Positions 42,915-52,885 of a stretch of 64,000 bases of DNA are shown one piece after another. Both the position numbers and the translations under genes were made by a program. The stretch spans positions 183,414,156 to 183,478,155 of the forward strand of contig NC_053395.1 in assembly GCF_905171765.1 (NCBI RefSeq), read 5' to 3'. The notes below the pieces were generated by a model, which had not been told where the DNA came from, ran no database searches, and worked only from the letters and a program-made list of their open reading frames with translations. The DNA is from Bufo bufo (taxonomy: Eukaryota > Chordata > Amphibia > Anura > Bufonidae). The stretch's first letter is position 1. Each line of letters begins with the position of its first letter.

Positions 42915-44612
42915 CCAATGGTTACACAAACCTGTGAGGTTGCATTTGGCCACTCATTTCGCCACCTTAACTGCCAGTGCATTGCCCTGTGAGACATGAT
43001 CCTTACCATCTGCTGCCGTGAATCCTCTCCTCTGCCAGATCATACCATGGTCCCACACTACCACATGTGTGTACCTACTCTCAGTATAAATGGTGACAGG
43101 TCTATCAGTATGTAGAATACATGTCCTAGTGAGTGCAATGAGCTCAGCTGCCTGCTGTGTTGAGTGCGGATGTCCTTGAGTAGGCCTACAACATCATGAG
43201 TGGTGTGCAAAATGGTGTAATGTCACATTGTGAAAGGAGTTGCCGACTCTACCATCATAGCATAGGCTGCAAGAGAACACAGACATGCCGGCATCCCTTA
43301 AACAGGGGTGGGCATTAACTTTGAGAAAAACACACAAGGACGCAACTTGACTCCGTTTTCTTGTGTCAGTACACCCGCCATGGTTTTACAATTTTGGCGT
43401 GCAAACATGTGGAAGGGCATATTATAGTCAGAGAGGCCCAGCCCTGGACTCGACATGAGTGAACATTTCAGATAATCAAATGCATTGTACATTTTCAGAA
43501 GACCATTTAATCAAATCTGGATTTTCTTCCAGAGTGGCTTGCCTCAAAACATTGTCATAATAGGAGCAATCAGGAATCCATTGTCTACAGTAGTTTATCA
43601 TACCAAGGAAAGATAACATTTCTTTCTTGGTGTGCGGGGTGAACAAACCCGCAATAGGCTGGACTCTTTCTGCGCTGATTCTCCGTTCACCTTTTGTGAG
43701 GACAAAGCCCAAGTATTCAACCTGCATTTTACACCATTGCATTTTCTTAAGTGTCACTTTGTGACCACATCCTGACAATCATTATAACAGTGATAAACCA
43801 TCCTGAATGCTGGCCTCCGCTGACATGCTACACAGTAATAAATCATCGACATATTGCAGCAGCACAGAACCTTGGGGGGGGGGGGGGTACCATGGTTCTA
43901 ACATCGCTTGGAGGACTATGCTGTACACTACAGGTAAATCAGCATATCCCTGGGACATTTCTGCACCAGGTCAGTTGACGTCAGTCAAAGGAAAAAGCAA
44001 AAAGTAGTCTGGTTATCTTATCAACTGGGATAGAAAAGAATGCATTTTTCAGATCTATCACACTGAACCAAACAGCGTCTGCTGGAATGGCAGATAATAA
44101 TTAAGTGACATTAGGTACAACAGGGGCTATAGGCACAATGATGTTGTTGATGGCCCCTAAATCCTGTACAAAGCGGGTAGCACCATCTGCCTTTGTCACT
44201 GGATTCACGGGCGTGCTGTAGGGTGAAATCACCTCTTCCAGGATTCCCTTTTGTAGGAATTATTTTATCATTGGCCTAAGTCCGTCAAGTTTCTCTTTTG
44301 TTTCTGGAACACTGAGATGACACCTGGTTTTACAGTAGCTTTGTAAAGTGTGCAATCTATGAATCCTGTGTCATATTCATTTGAAGACCATAATGCAGGG
44401 TTAATGTTATTAAGTTCTGGGTGGTCCTGTATGTTTGCAAGAATCAGTGGCACTGGTGTAGAGACTGGAATGAGACCTGAGTGTACTCTTATGTCCTGAT
44501 TCTTTTCTGATACCTGCAAGTCAAGCTTAATGAACAAATCTCTCCCTAATAGGCTGACTGGGCAATCTAGTATAATGCTAAATACATGATCTGTGATGTA
44601 TTCCCTGTCCAT
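42915..44612 (-). pseudogene. pol: ERV pol: protease end, reverse transcriptase, RNase H
   Basis: Reading leftwards from 44612 there is the end of the protease (LLGRDLFIKLDL), then reverse transcriptase with VNPVTKADGATRFVQDL and FSVIDLKNAFFSIPV, the YVDD catalytic motif (complement of 43842-43853), the thumb-like stretch VEYLGFVLTKGERR with FLGMINYCRQWIPD (43778-43479), and RNase H segments to 42915. Several stops and frameshifts separate the pieces, and a poly-G run (about 43874-43887) lies inside. The retroviral assignment is firm; the class is gamma/epsilon-like by wording of the conserved blocks only. Confidence 0.8.
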
Positions 44613-45982
44613 GGTCTCGAGTAGTAGTGAGTCAGTTTTGAAAAAAAATTTATTTTATTTTTTTCAAAACCCCATTAATTCACATAGAAGGCTCACACTT
44701 CCTTCCTCCCACTCTGAGTCATCTAAGTCCACCCCTTTTAGTCGGACGCTGTGGTCCTTCTTCTGTCTGCCATTAGTATCCCAGCTGTCCATAAGAACAG
44801 AGCTCTGATGTTAAGCACAACACTTAACATGTAACATGTAACTGCAAACATTGAAACGAACAGATTTGACAATACAGACATGAACACACAAAGGGCCCAT
44901 AAAAACTTTTCATTGACTTCAATAAATAAAAATGTACAGCTTGATTAATGCTGTTGGTACCAATAAAAAACAAAAACTTCCAAGAAAAATAAAATAAAAT
45001 TCTCAATGCGCATATTATTCACATTTTCATGTACCCATTATCACAAACAACTCATAACCACGCCCTTACACATAAAAACTGAATTGCACACACAGTTCTG
45101 CTACGTACATCTCAGTCTTCGTACATTTTCAATTCCACTTACAACTCAGAGCCACACCCATTCACATTCCACTGAATCATGTATCTTTCACCCAATCACA
45201 CAATTTCTTTGTTACATTCCAAAATTTGCAGCACAGACAAACACAGCTTTCCTGGAAACAGATAGCCACACCACACCCAGAATTGCTGATGGTCTGTCAC
45301 TGTAAAACAATATACATGTTATAATCATACAGTCATTTTGTTAAAATTCAAATCATCTTATATGCCATGTGGTTTTAGTTTAGTGTTACACACATCGCCA
45401 CTTATTCTATATAATTCCCCTTCCTCCATTTCCTTTGCCTTGCGTCTCTTATTTCAGGAATGTGTAAGCAGGGGAAGTAAAGCAATCAATCACAGGACGT
45501 TCAACTGTCCCAAATGTTCCTCAAACTTTTACTCATATCTGAATAAGGACTTAGAATGGGTGCAACCTTAGATTGATAGGATTGGACACTTTAAACCATA
45601 ACTCAGTATGCACCAGCCTATTATTATCCTTCAACAACTTCTCTTTTCAATTATCAATACACTTATGTATTAACTGTCCATCTTTTAGTGCTGTAATCTC
45701 TAATTCTAGGGCTATAGATCGTCCCTATTTAAACACACACATATCATTAGGGCCACAAAACTTAACGAGTTCATTTCTGAACGTTGAACACAAGCCCTTT
45801 CTGATTGCAGACAATGGGGCACTTTTTCCTTGCCATCAAATAACTTCCTGACACTGCTGTGTTTTCTCATAGCCCCCCCTTCACCATCACAGGAGTTCTG
45901 ATGTAACCAGTCTGTAAGCTTCCAACTTCACAGATTCTTACAGCTTTTCATCCCTGTTGCCAGCCGGGCATAACATTCTGTT
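44613..45982 (-). other. ERV internal region without recognisable gene
   Basis: Capsid and nucleocapsid coding would be expected here, but no recognisable gag sequence or zinc knuckle was found in either strand. An A/T-rich hairpin at about 44634-44669 (GTTTTGAAAAAAAA/TTTTTTTCAAAAC) may mark an inserted or decayed segment. Confidence 0.4.
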
Positions 45983-46630
45983 TCACATTTTCATTCTACT
46001 TGTACTGCGTGTAATATAACTAGTATGCGGTGTGCCAGTATTTAGACTGCGTTCTATTATGTTTCCAAATGTTGGCGTGGGTGGTCGGTATTTTTCTTCT
46101 AGTTTTAATGGTATAACCGCTGTTACAGCATCTTCCTCAATCTGAGTCAGAACTGGGTACAGAGGTGCAGTGGGAGTGGATTTATTATAAGGTGGAGGGG
46201 ATTTCTGACTTCTCCTCTTTGTGCCTACCTCCTGTTCTATTTCATGTAGAGACCTATCATTTTTGGGACTTTTTAGATTCTTATTCTTCTTGCTATTACC
46301 TGCATCATACCAGTGGGGGGCTATTTCCAGCCACTGTTCTCCTCCCCTGGACATGTACTCCATGTCCCAGGAAGGATCCGCATCGAAATGCGGCCAGGCT
46401 GTTTTATCACCTAGACATAGTCCTTTGACCATATCCATATGATAAATGCTATTATCACCGTCCCTGGGGAATGGATCTGCAGCATCCATTACCTCAGTCC
46501 AGCCTGCTAGATTATCTGCCCACGGGTTGATCAGGTAATAGTTTGTTGGACTAACACGGGCTACATAGATTTTGCAAGTTTCTCCTGGTTCTGGTTTAGG
46601 GAATTTAGTTTTAGACCCTTGTCCTCCCAT
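45983..46630 (-). pseudogene. gag: ERV gag N-terminal part (matrix and late-domain region)
   Basis: The frame starts at an ATG 685 nt after the 5' LTR and runs 215 codons. It begins MGGQGS, a myristoylation signal (Gly2, Ser6), as in many retroviral matrix proteins. Two late-domain motifs lie close together, PPPY at residues 145-148 and PTAP at 153-156, which recruit NEDD4-type ligases and TSG101 in retroviruses generally. Capsid and nucleocapsid do not follow in this frame, so the gene is truncated. Confidence 0.75.
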
Positions 46631-47315
46631 GTTAGTATATATAGTTCAAAGAATAAGTGAGACAATCACTGTCAGGACTGGCTGTACTGCACTGAAATAG
46701 CGCCGACAAGACCTGTCAACTGATCAGCTGATTCGTATCTTAATGTCTCTCTATACTCTTTGGACCCCTATCGACTATTGTTGTTTCGGACCGCCACTTG
46801 CGTTCAAATTTTCCGGGTCAACAGATTACTCTTAGCTGAAAAAATGGGGCGTCTTGCGGTCCTCCACAACACAAACAATTTTACACATTAACAGTAGTTA
46901 ACCCAAAATACATCAATTTGACAATAACAGTGGGATGTGACCGTACACTTACCACCCGGTCAGTATCTCACACAAACAGATAATCTTATTACTTCTAAAA
47001 TACTTATACTATATATATATATAAGAGTTAATCCAAGCTTGTAACCTTCTGTTCCCTGAACAGATATATTGATATAGTGCACTTTTATATCTAATGATAT
47101 GGACTCCCTGAGCCTCTTATAATTAAACTTTTTAAGCTCCCAGAGCTTTTGCGTATGTCCCGGACACCGCAATCCACCGAAATCATAAATAGATGGTTCG
47201 ACTTACTTGAATGAGATTTTGGTCAGTGCCTCCAGGTCCGAAGAAGACAAAAATTGATGTCTCTTGCAACAGACCCAAAGATGACCCTCTCGATCACGGT
47301 CCAAGCCCCCAAAAC
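46631..47315 (-). promoter_or_regulatory. ERV leader with possible tRNA-Pro-type primer site
   Basis: Non-coding leader between 5' LTR and gag. Three to four bases after the LTR the minus strand reads TGGGGGCT (about 47304-47311), matching the first eight bases of a tRNA-Pro primer site; the following bases do not match well, so the assignment is tentative. No gene is seen. Confidence 0.4.
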
Positions 47316-47831
47316 TGTTGGGCAATATCGACTCTTCTGCCTAACGTGTCCCTGACACATGATTTCGGTGATCAGCTTGAATTAAACCTTATTCGGTACC
47401 GGGAGAATGAATCAGATGAACACTGAACACATGTCTAGTTCCAATCCATTCTGGTTTATTTCACAGTTGGCAAACAGTTATAATAGAGGGGGTTGAGCTT
47501 CCTTGACATCCAATCATATGTTAGCATTTGTTTGACCTATGGTATGATCACACATGAGCTCTGCATTAACATAATAGATGACTCATAGTAACAGCATTTG
47601 ACCAATCAGGTATATACACATAGGCCAGCAGACACTTGAGCCAAGATGACCCTATATGGTAAGAAGACTGTTCAAACTTACAAACTAAGGAATGTATGGG
47701 TATCTTGAAACCGCACAGGAAGTTTCTCACATTCCAAAAGGGGGTAGGGGGAAGGGAGATATTGGAAGTGCACTGGCCAAATGTAATACATGTTGCTGAA
47801 AGGACAAAATGGAGTTACTTATAGCCCATCA
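47316..47831 (-). mobile_element. ERV 5' LTR
   Basis: 516 bp, six transitions from the 3' LTR by eye. AATAAA lies at the complement of 47455-47460. Confidence 0.88.
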
Positions 47832-48394
47832 ATAACCTCAAGTAAAGACAAGTTGGAACCTATTCTCTGTGTGGAATTCCATCATTCCTCCATTACTCCT
47901 ATTTACAACACTCAATTTGTTGCATGTGAGCCAGGATACAGGAGTCCGGCCGTACTACAGGTAGGAGACACCGTTGACACAATACAGAGACAATATCCCC
48001 CTCTGGCATTCCTAACCTGGTACTTGAGCTATACCATCTTAAAGGGCCCTTCTACAGTACCTGCGCGTCACGAACTTAGTTACACCTAAATCTGACCCAC
48101 TGCATAGCATGCCCACTGACCCAGTGTCCTGCTCAATGCAGGTGCAGAAGTCTGGAAAGGCGGCGCTGGGCACGAACGGCGGTGGGTGCGGCGGGCACCT
48201 TGCATCCCTTGACATCCCCTGACATCCCCTTGAGCACCTTATTTCTTTGAGTGACAGGTTAGTAAAACCAGTTTTTTAGCAAAATAAGGCTACGGATCAC
48301 ATTTAGAAGCCCACATTAGGAATCCTGATGAGGCCCTGAACATCAGCATATGTTTAGCTGACAGGGGTGAAACCTGGTGACAGAATCCCTTTAA
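47832..48394 (+). other. LTR-0 remnant and spacer, unit 3, right of the ERV
   Basis: Begins with the ERV target duplication ATAAC and continues the LTR-0 copy broken at 29749, ending GTTACA near 48084. A spacer equivalent to 14889-15200 follows. No gene is seen. Confidence 0.6.
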
Positions 48395-49592
48395 AAATAT
48401 CAGGCCATGATGGAATGTGTGTAAAAAGAAACATGACATTGGATGAAACCAATGCCCTGAAGGAACTTTCCAATAACCCTTGTCTGACCATTAAACCGGC
48501 AGACAAGGGTGGAGAGGAAGTTGTCATGGATACAACTGACTATGTGGATGAAGTCTATCGTCAATTGAATGACGAAAACGTATATCGTAGACTATCAGGT
48601 GATCCCAAGTTTGAATTTTTGAAGAAAATCTGTAAGGTTTTGGATTCCGCTAGAGAGGAGAGTGTAATCGATGATAAGTTGCACTCCTTTCTCTATGTGG
48701 AACGGCCAAGAACTCCAGTGATATACATGTTACCAAAAATCCACAAGTCACTTGTCTCCCCACCAGGCTGCCCCATAGTATCGGGCATTGGTTCTCCCTT
48801 CTCTCAGATTGCCATTTTTCTGGATAGAATTTTATCACCATATGTTCTGAGAGCCAAATCCTATATAAGAGATACAACACATTTCCTAAATGAGGTCAGT
48901 AAGGTACAACTTCCGGCACATGTCATTTTAGCATCATTTGATGTAGTCAGCTTATACACATCCATTTCACATGTTAGGGAGTTGAGTGCAGTTGAGTGCA
49001 GTTAGACAATGTCTGGCTGACTCACCCTATTCTATGAAGTGCAGAGAGTTTCTGATCACACTCTTGGAAATTGTGCTCACCTGTAACTATTTTTTATTTC
49101 AGGATGAGTACTTTATCTAATTACGCGGGACCGCAATGGGCTCAAATGTAGCGCCAAATTACGCTAATATTTTCATGACACACCTAGAGGAGATGTACGT
49201 CTATGTTAGCCACCACTTCAGACTAGTTCTGGGGTGGTGGCGTTACATAGACGACATCTTCCTGCTGTGGACGTGGCTCCATTGAAGAGTTGCACAAATT
49301 CGGTGATTTCCTCAATGAAATTGATCCAGAGGTCAAGTTTACACTTGTCGCCTCTGAAACTAAAATTCAATTCCTGGATGTGACAGTGAGTAGATCGGGT
49401 GATCAGTTACACACTGATCTATTCACTAAGGCAGTGTTTCCCAACCAGTGTGCCTCCAGCTGTTGCAAAACTACAACTCCCAGCATGCCCGCACAGCCTA
49501 AGGCAAGAAACTTGTACAACAACATACGGTGAGGGCGATGCAACAATCCAGAAAAACCCTATTGGAAAAAGAGACAAATAAGACAAGGGACA
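48395..49592 (+). pseudogene. PLE reverse transcriptase, copy D (right-hand parent PLE)
   Basis: Same truncated reverse transcriptase with several defects: the 10-bp duplication (48981-49000) shared with copy C, a TAA at 49118-49120 in place of CAA, and a one-base insertion near 49273. The hAT-like fragment is at 49432-49498. Unlike copies A to C, the sequence after AAGGGACA (49592) continues into a normal PLE linker, not into the inverted PLE-1 arm. This identifies copy D as the unrearranged end of the array. Confidence 0.8.
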
Positions 49593-49786
49593 CCAAACGT
49601 ATCCCCTTTTCACACGGTTCTCACCCCTGAGTGACAAGATCGGTGGTATTCTGAAGGGACATTGGCCCATTTTGGGCAGCAACTTCAGACATATCCCCAA
49701 ATTTGCCAATCCTCCAATGATGTCATATAGACGCACACGCAATATCAAAGACCAACTAGTGCGGGCGGACATCGGTACTAATAAGG
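49593..49786 (+). pseudogene. PLE linker of the right-hand parent PLE
   Basis: One frame reads LFTRFSPLSDKIGGILKGHW, then a segment with PMMSYRRTRNIKDQLVRAD. This is the connecting region typical between PLE reverse transcriptase and endonuclease, and it parallels the linker seen in PLE-2. A single frame change near 49612 separates it from the preceding reverse transcriptase. It is cut at 49786 by a solo LTR. Confidence 0.65.
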
Positions 49787-50911
49787 TGTCACGACCATGG
49801 TCATGGTCGTGACTCCTGGCACCGCGTGCAGTCGCCTGCGGTTTGGTTTCGTTCTCAATCACAGGTGAGGGCTGCAGTATGTTGCCTCACGTGTGGTTGC
49901 CGCTGGCACTATTATAGTATTGGCAGTATAGCAGCCTGAGCTGTTGCTAGGCAGCTTGCTGTCAAGGGCAGGCGGTTCCACCTGACTATCTGTCTTTGTA
50001 TGTGTGCACTTTCCCTGTTTGTGGTGCACGAGGTTTATGTATGTGTGCACTGTGACTCCTCCCTTCACTTGCGGTTGTCCGCGGCAACGTGTGTTGTTGT
50101 GTGCATGTGGTGGCAGTGTTTCGGCCTGCTGGCTGTTCCCCAGGACATGGTTGCCACCTATGCCGTTGCCGGTGGTAACAGGTGTAGTGGAATGCTTGTT
50201 TGTGCTTTTCCCTTTAAGTGGCTTCACTACCCTGTCTGGCCTTGGAAGGGTTAATTCCCTTTCCAGTGTGTGTTTGTGTGGGTGTGGCCACTTGGGCTAT
50301 TTAGCCTCTGCTGAGACCTGTAGCTGAGGGGTACTCCAGACTTGCTGTAAGCATGAGTCATCCTCCTGGTCTCTTATACCATCTGCCAGTGAGGCCCACC
50401 CTTGTGGTCATAAATATTATGTCACGATGTTACTTTATGTGTGTGTGATGTCTATTCCTACTGCAGCTATGGATCTGGGTTCCTGTGTGTTATTGTGTGT
50501 GTGTTGTGTCCTTTCTATGTTTGGTGTGGACGTCAGCATTTGAGCACGGGAACCAGTCAGTGTGTCTGTGGCAGGTAGGGGTGGAAGTGGTTTTACTCAC
50601 CTGCCATATCCATAGGCTGTTTATGTTTCCCCTTTGGCCAGTTAAGGACTCTTGTTCATCCGTGTCAAGGAGGAACAGGTTGTCTTACCCAGCTCCTAGT
50701 TCAGGGATCCCTTGAGGGCTAGTAGGGACCCGAGGTTCCTGAGTATGAGTCCTCCTACCTTCAGGGTTGGCTCATACAGCTAGGAGTCAGGGTCAGATTT
50801 AGGGATGCGTTAGGAGGTTACCTGCTCCTTAATTCTGTTGTCCTGGTCAAGTAGCCTCCATATTCCTTAACATCACACGGATGAGGGTTTCCCCCACTCT
50901 CATCCGTGACA
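49787..50911. mobile_element. Solo LTR (1125 bp)
   Basis: Begins TGTCACGACC, ends CCGTGACA and is flanked by the 5-bp duplication TAAGG (49782-49786 and 50912-50916). There is no internal region. This is the usual product of recombination between the two LTRs of one element. Removing it rejoins PLE linker and endonuclease. The first bases form a 12-bp hairpin with a 2-nt loop (49788-49813). Confidence 0.8.
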
Positions 50912-51260
50912 TAAGGTTTCGTTTAGTACATACTTTGGTGTATCCAAAAAAGGTTGCTATCCCTGCCATGGACAGGAGAAGAGTACATGATCAAACACCA
51001 TATGACCTGTGATTCCTCCTATGTAGTTTACTTGCTAGAATGCCCCTGTCATCTTCTCTATGTAGGGGAAACCATATGGGACGTCAAAACAAGACTGAAT
51101 CATCATAGATATACCATAAAAAAAAAGAGATTAGACTTACCAGTATCTAAGCACTTCACAGAAGCAAAACACACTGAGAGGGACTTACGCTTCAGGGCCA
51201 GTGGGGTCCTTGCCTTGTATCTGAGAATGTATATGTTAGGATTGTGCTCTCCATTTATCG
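50912..51260 (+). pseudogene. GIY-YIG endonuclease of the right-hand parent PLE
   Basis: Shows the GIY-YIG core (YVVYLLECPCHLLYVGET), the following Arg/His helix (VKTRLNHHR) and the LPVSKHFTEAKH segment. It clearly differs from the PLE-1 and PLE-2 endonucleases, so the parent PLE is a third lineage. The cysteine cluster region upstream is degraded or frame-shifted. The last conserved residues are followed by unrelated codons up to a stop at 51313. Confidence 0.7.
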
Positions 51261-52231
51261 TTTTTTCTCCCTTTTTTTCAGATTATCTTGATAGAGAATA
51301 TTGTCTTGATTGAGAGGACATCGCCCGACATGAAATCTCCATGTGATCGATATATATGCTTTTTCTTATTATTTTTTTCTTTCTCCCTATATCCATATCA
51401 CGATCAGGGTATCAGGGGATTCGAGACTAATATGTTTATTAAATTCTCACTTTATAACACTGCAGTGTCTGTAAACGGGGCAGAGGGGACGTGTAGTGGG
51501 TGATGGGTGGGGGAGCAGGGGATATGTGACACAGAGGTGTCCTGGTCCTCTGTTCCGCACAGGTCCTTGCCCCCAAAGATGGTTGCATGCGCCAGTGTGA
51601 AACATCCGCGACCACCCACTGTCCCCATTAATTGTCACATGAGACCGGGGTGTGGCTGGGAACGTGGGCGATGACTCACCTGAGTTTCCCTATCACAATG
51701 GAGATCATACGCTGGGCCAACACCCAGTATGTGTATCACTGTAGACATTAGCCGGCTTTGTGTGACATCTGTTCCCTTTGGGCCGCGTACGAGTGTAGTT
51801 ACCATGGTCACAGCGTGACAATAATATTAGATCTCGATCCTCTGGGCATGTGCAGTGGCTAATAGCCACTGAGATAAACAGATTTGTTGCAGACGCCTAG
51901 TGCGCGTGCGTGGGATATAGGGGGATCTCGCGGGCCCGGGATACATTCCGGCACCTGCGCAGAAACACTCGAAGCGGATGTTCGGTGCGCATGCGCAGGA
52001 GTTTGTAGGCTCTCGCGGCTTGAGGATGCATACCGGCGCCTGCGCAATACCCGATAGGAGACGCCAATATCGGATCACATGCATGGGAAATCATGACGTG
52101 GGTTTGTCCTCTTTTTTAACTTTTCTAATTGATTCATATTTTAGCACAGCTGCACTTTATGTGGTAATTAGTGTTAATTATGTATGTAACATTTGAATGT
52201 GGATGTGGGATCCATTTTTTTCTGTAACGAT
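51261..52231 (+). mobile_element. 3' region of the right-hand parent PLE
   Basis: Non-coding sequence with a GC-rich block at 51890-52060 containing TGCGCATGCGCA, the same style as the PLE-1 3' region. It is interrupted at 52231 by Gypsy-3 and probably continues at 57701. No gene is seen. Confidence 0.5.
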
Positions 52232-52810
52232 TGTAGGAAGGCGCAAGGGTCCGTCATTGACGGAAGGTACGTGTCACCGAGGTTCCTGGCCTCGGTGAGA
52301 TAAGAACCGGTTATTTAATGTGTCAGCCGCAGTTAGTGCTTGCTGACACTGTTTATTCTTAGTGTGGCTGAAAAGCCGATCCGGGCCGGTTCTTATTGGG
52401 ATCAGCCAAAGAGCAGGGTGGGTGGCTGTTCCCCACGTCCAGGCCAGGTTTTGGGCTGGGGTTTAAAAACCCAGCCAGCAGCTCAGCTGGGTGTGGATTA
52501 TCCTCCATGGCAGAGGAGCTGAGGAGTCTGTGGTTTGAGACACTGAGACATTTATTTGTGAGAGCCATAGGCTGGGGAAACAGGCCTCTAAAGCCTGCTG
52601 CGGACTGTGGGTGGAAATCATCTGCTGACCAGGTGAAGTCTTTTTGCACTGTGAACTTTGTGTGGTGTGAACAGGCACCAAAAAAAATGAACACTTACTT
52701 TTGGCTTGTTTTCTTTCTGTGTGAGAATAAACACTGAACTTTGGTTTACAACCTTGTTTTTGCCTCTGTACTGCGTCCGCTTACCCTGCCTACCAGAGCG
52801 AATCCCCACA
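52232..52810 (+). mobile_element. Gypsy-3 5' LTR
   Basis: 579 bp; AATAAA at 52726-52731. The next bases (ATTGGTGGCTTGGAGCGGGC) are where a primer site should lie, but no tRNA was matched. Confidence 0.88.
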
Positions 52811-52885
52811 ATTGGTGGCTTGGAGCGGGCAAGCGCAGTGAGGCTGGCGTGAACGCCGAAATTTTATTTTTTCTCTCACGGTTGT

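Larger units (their letters stand above)
29750..47831 (-). mobile_element. Endogenous retrovirus (defective provirus)
   Basis: A provirus on the minus strand with two 516-bp LTRs (29750-30265 and 47316-47831), TG/CA ends and a 5-bp duplication ATAAC (29745-29749 and 47832-47836). Reading from the right: 5' LTR, primer site, gag, protease end, reverse transcriptase, RNase H, integrase remnants, env, polypurine tract, 3' LTR. Pol is interrupted by Gypsy-B (32437-42909). Without this guest the provirus is about 7.6 kb. All reading frames are broken. The LTRs differ at six positions by eye, all transitions. The pol genes look gamma/epsilon-like, while the env transmembrane segment has an alpharetrovirus-like motif. 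Confidence 0.9.
3720..49592 (+). repeat. Composite tandem array of PLE-derived units (~4.84 kb period)
   Basis: Four units follow each other: unit 0 (3720-16386, enlarged by PLE-2), unit 1 (16387-21228, 4842 bp), unit 2 (21229-26843, enlarged by a PLE insertion) and unit 3 (26844-49592, enlarged by the ERV). Each is endonuclease, PLE 3' region, LTR-0 remnant, spacer and truncated reverse transcriptase. Junctions at 16386/16387, 21228/21229 and 26843/26844 join reverse transcriptase to an inverted piece of endonuclease at AAGGGACA, close to AAGGACA in the partner. All units share a hAT-like fragment and the same 5' truncation, so they arose by duplication and not by separate retrotransposition. 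Confidence 0.8.

Noticed and set aside
47298..47315. Confident tRNA-Pro primer site for the ERV
   Set aside because: Only the first eight bases fit; the rest does not, so it is kept as tentative.
52811..52830. Self-priming in Gypsy-3
   Set aside because: No complement of the post-LTR bases was found in its LTR, unlike the three chromodomain elements.
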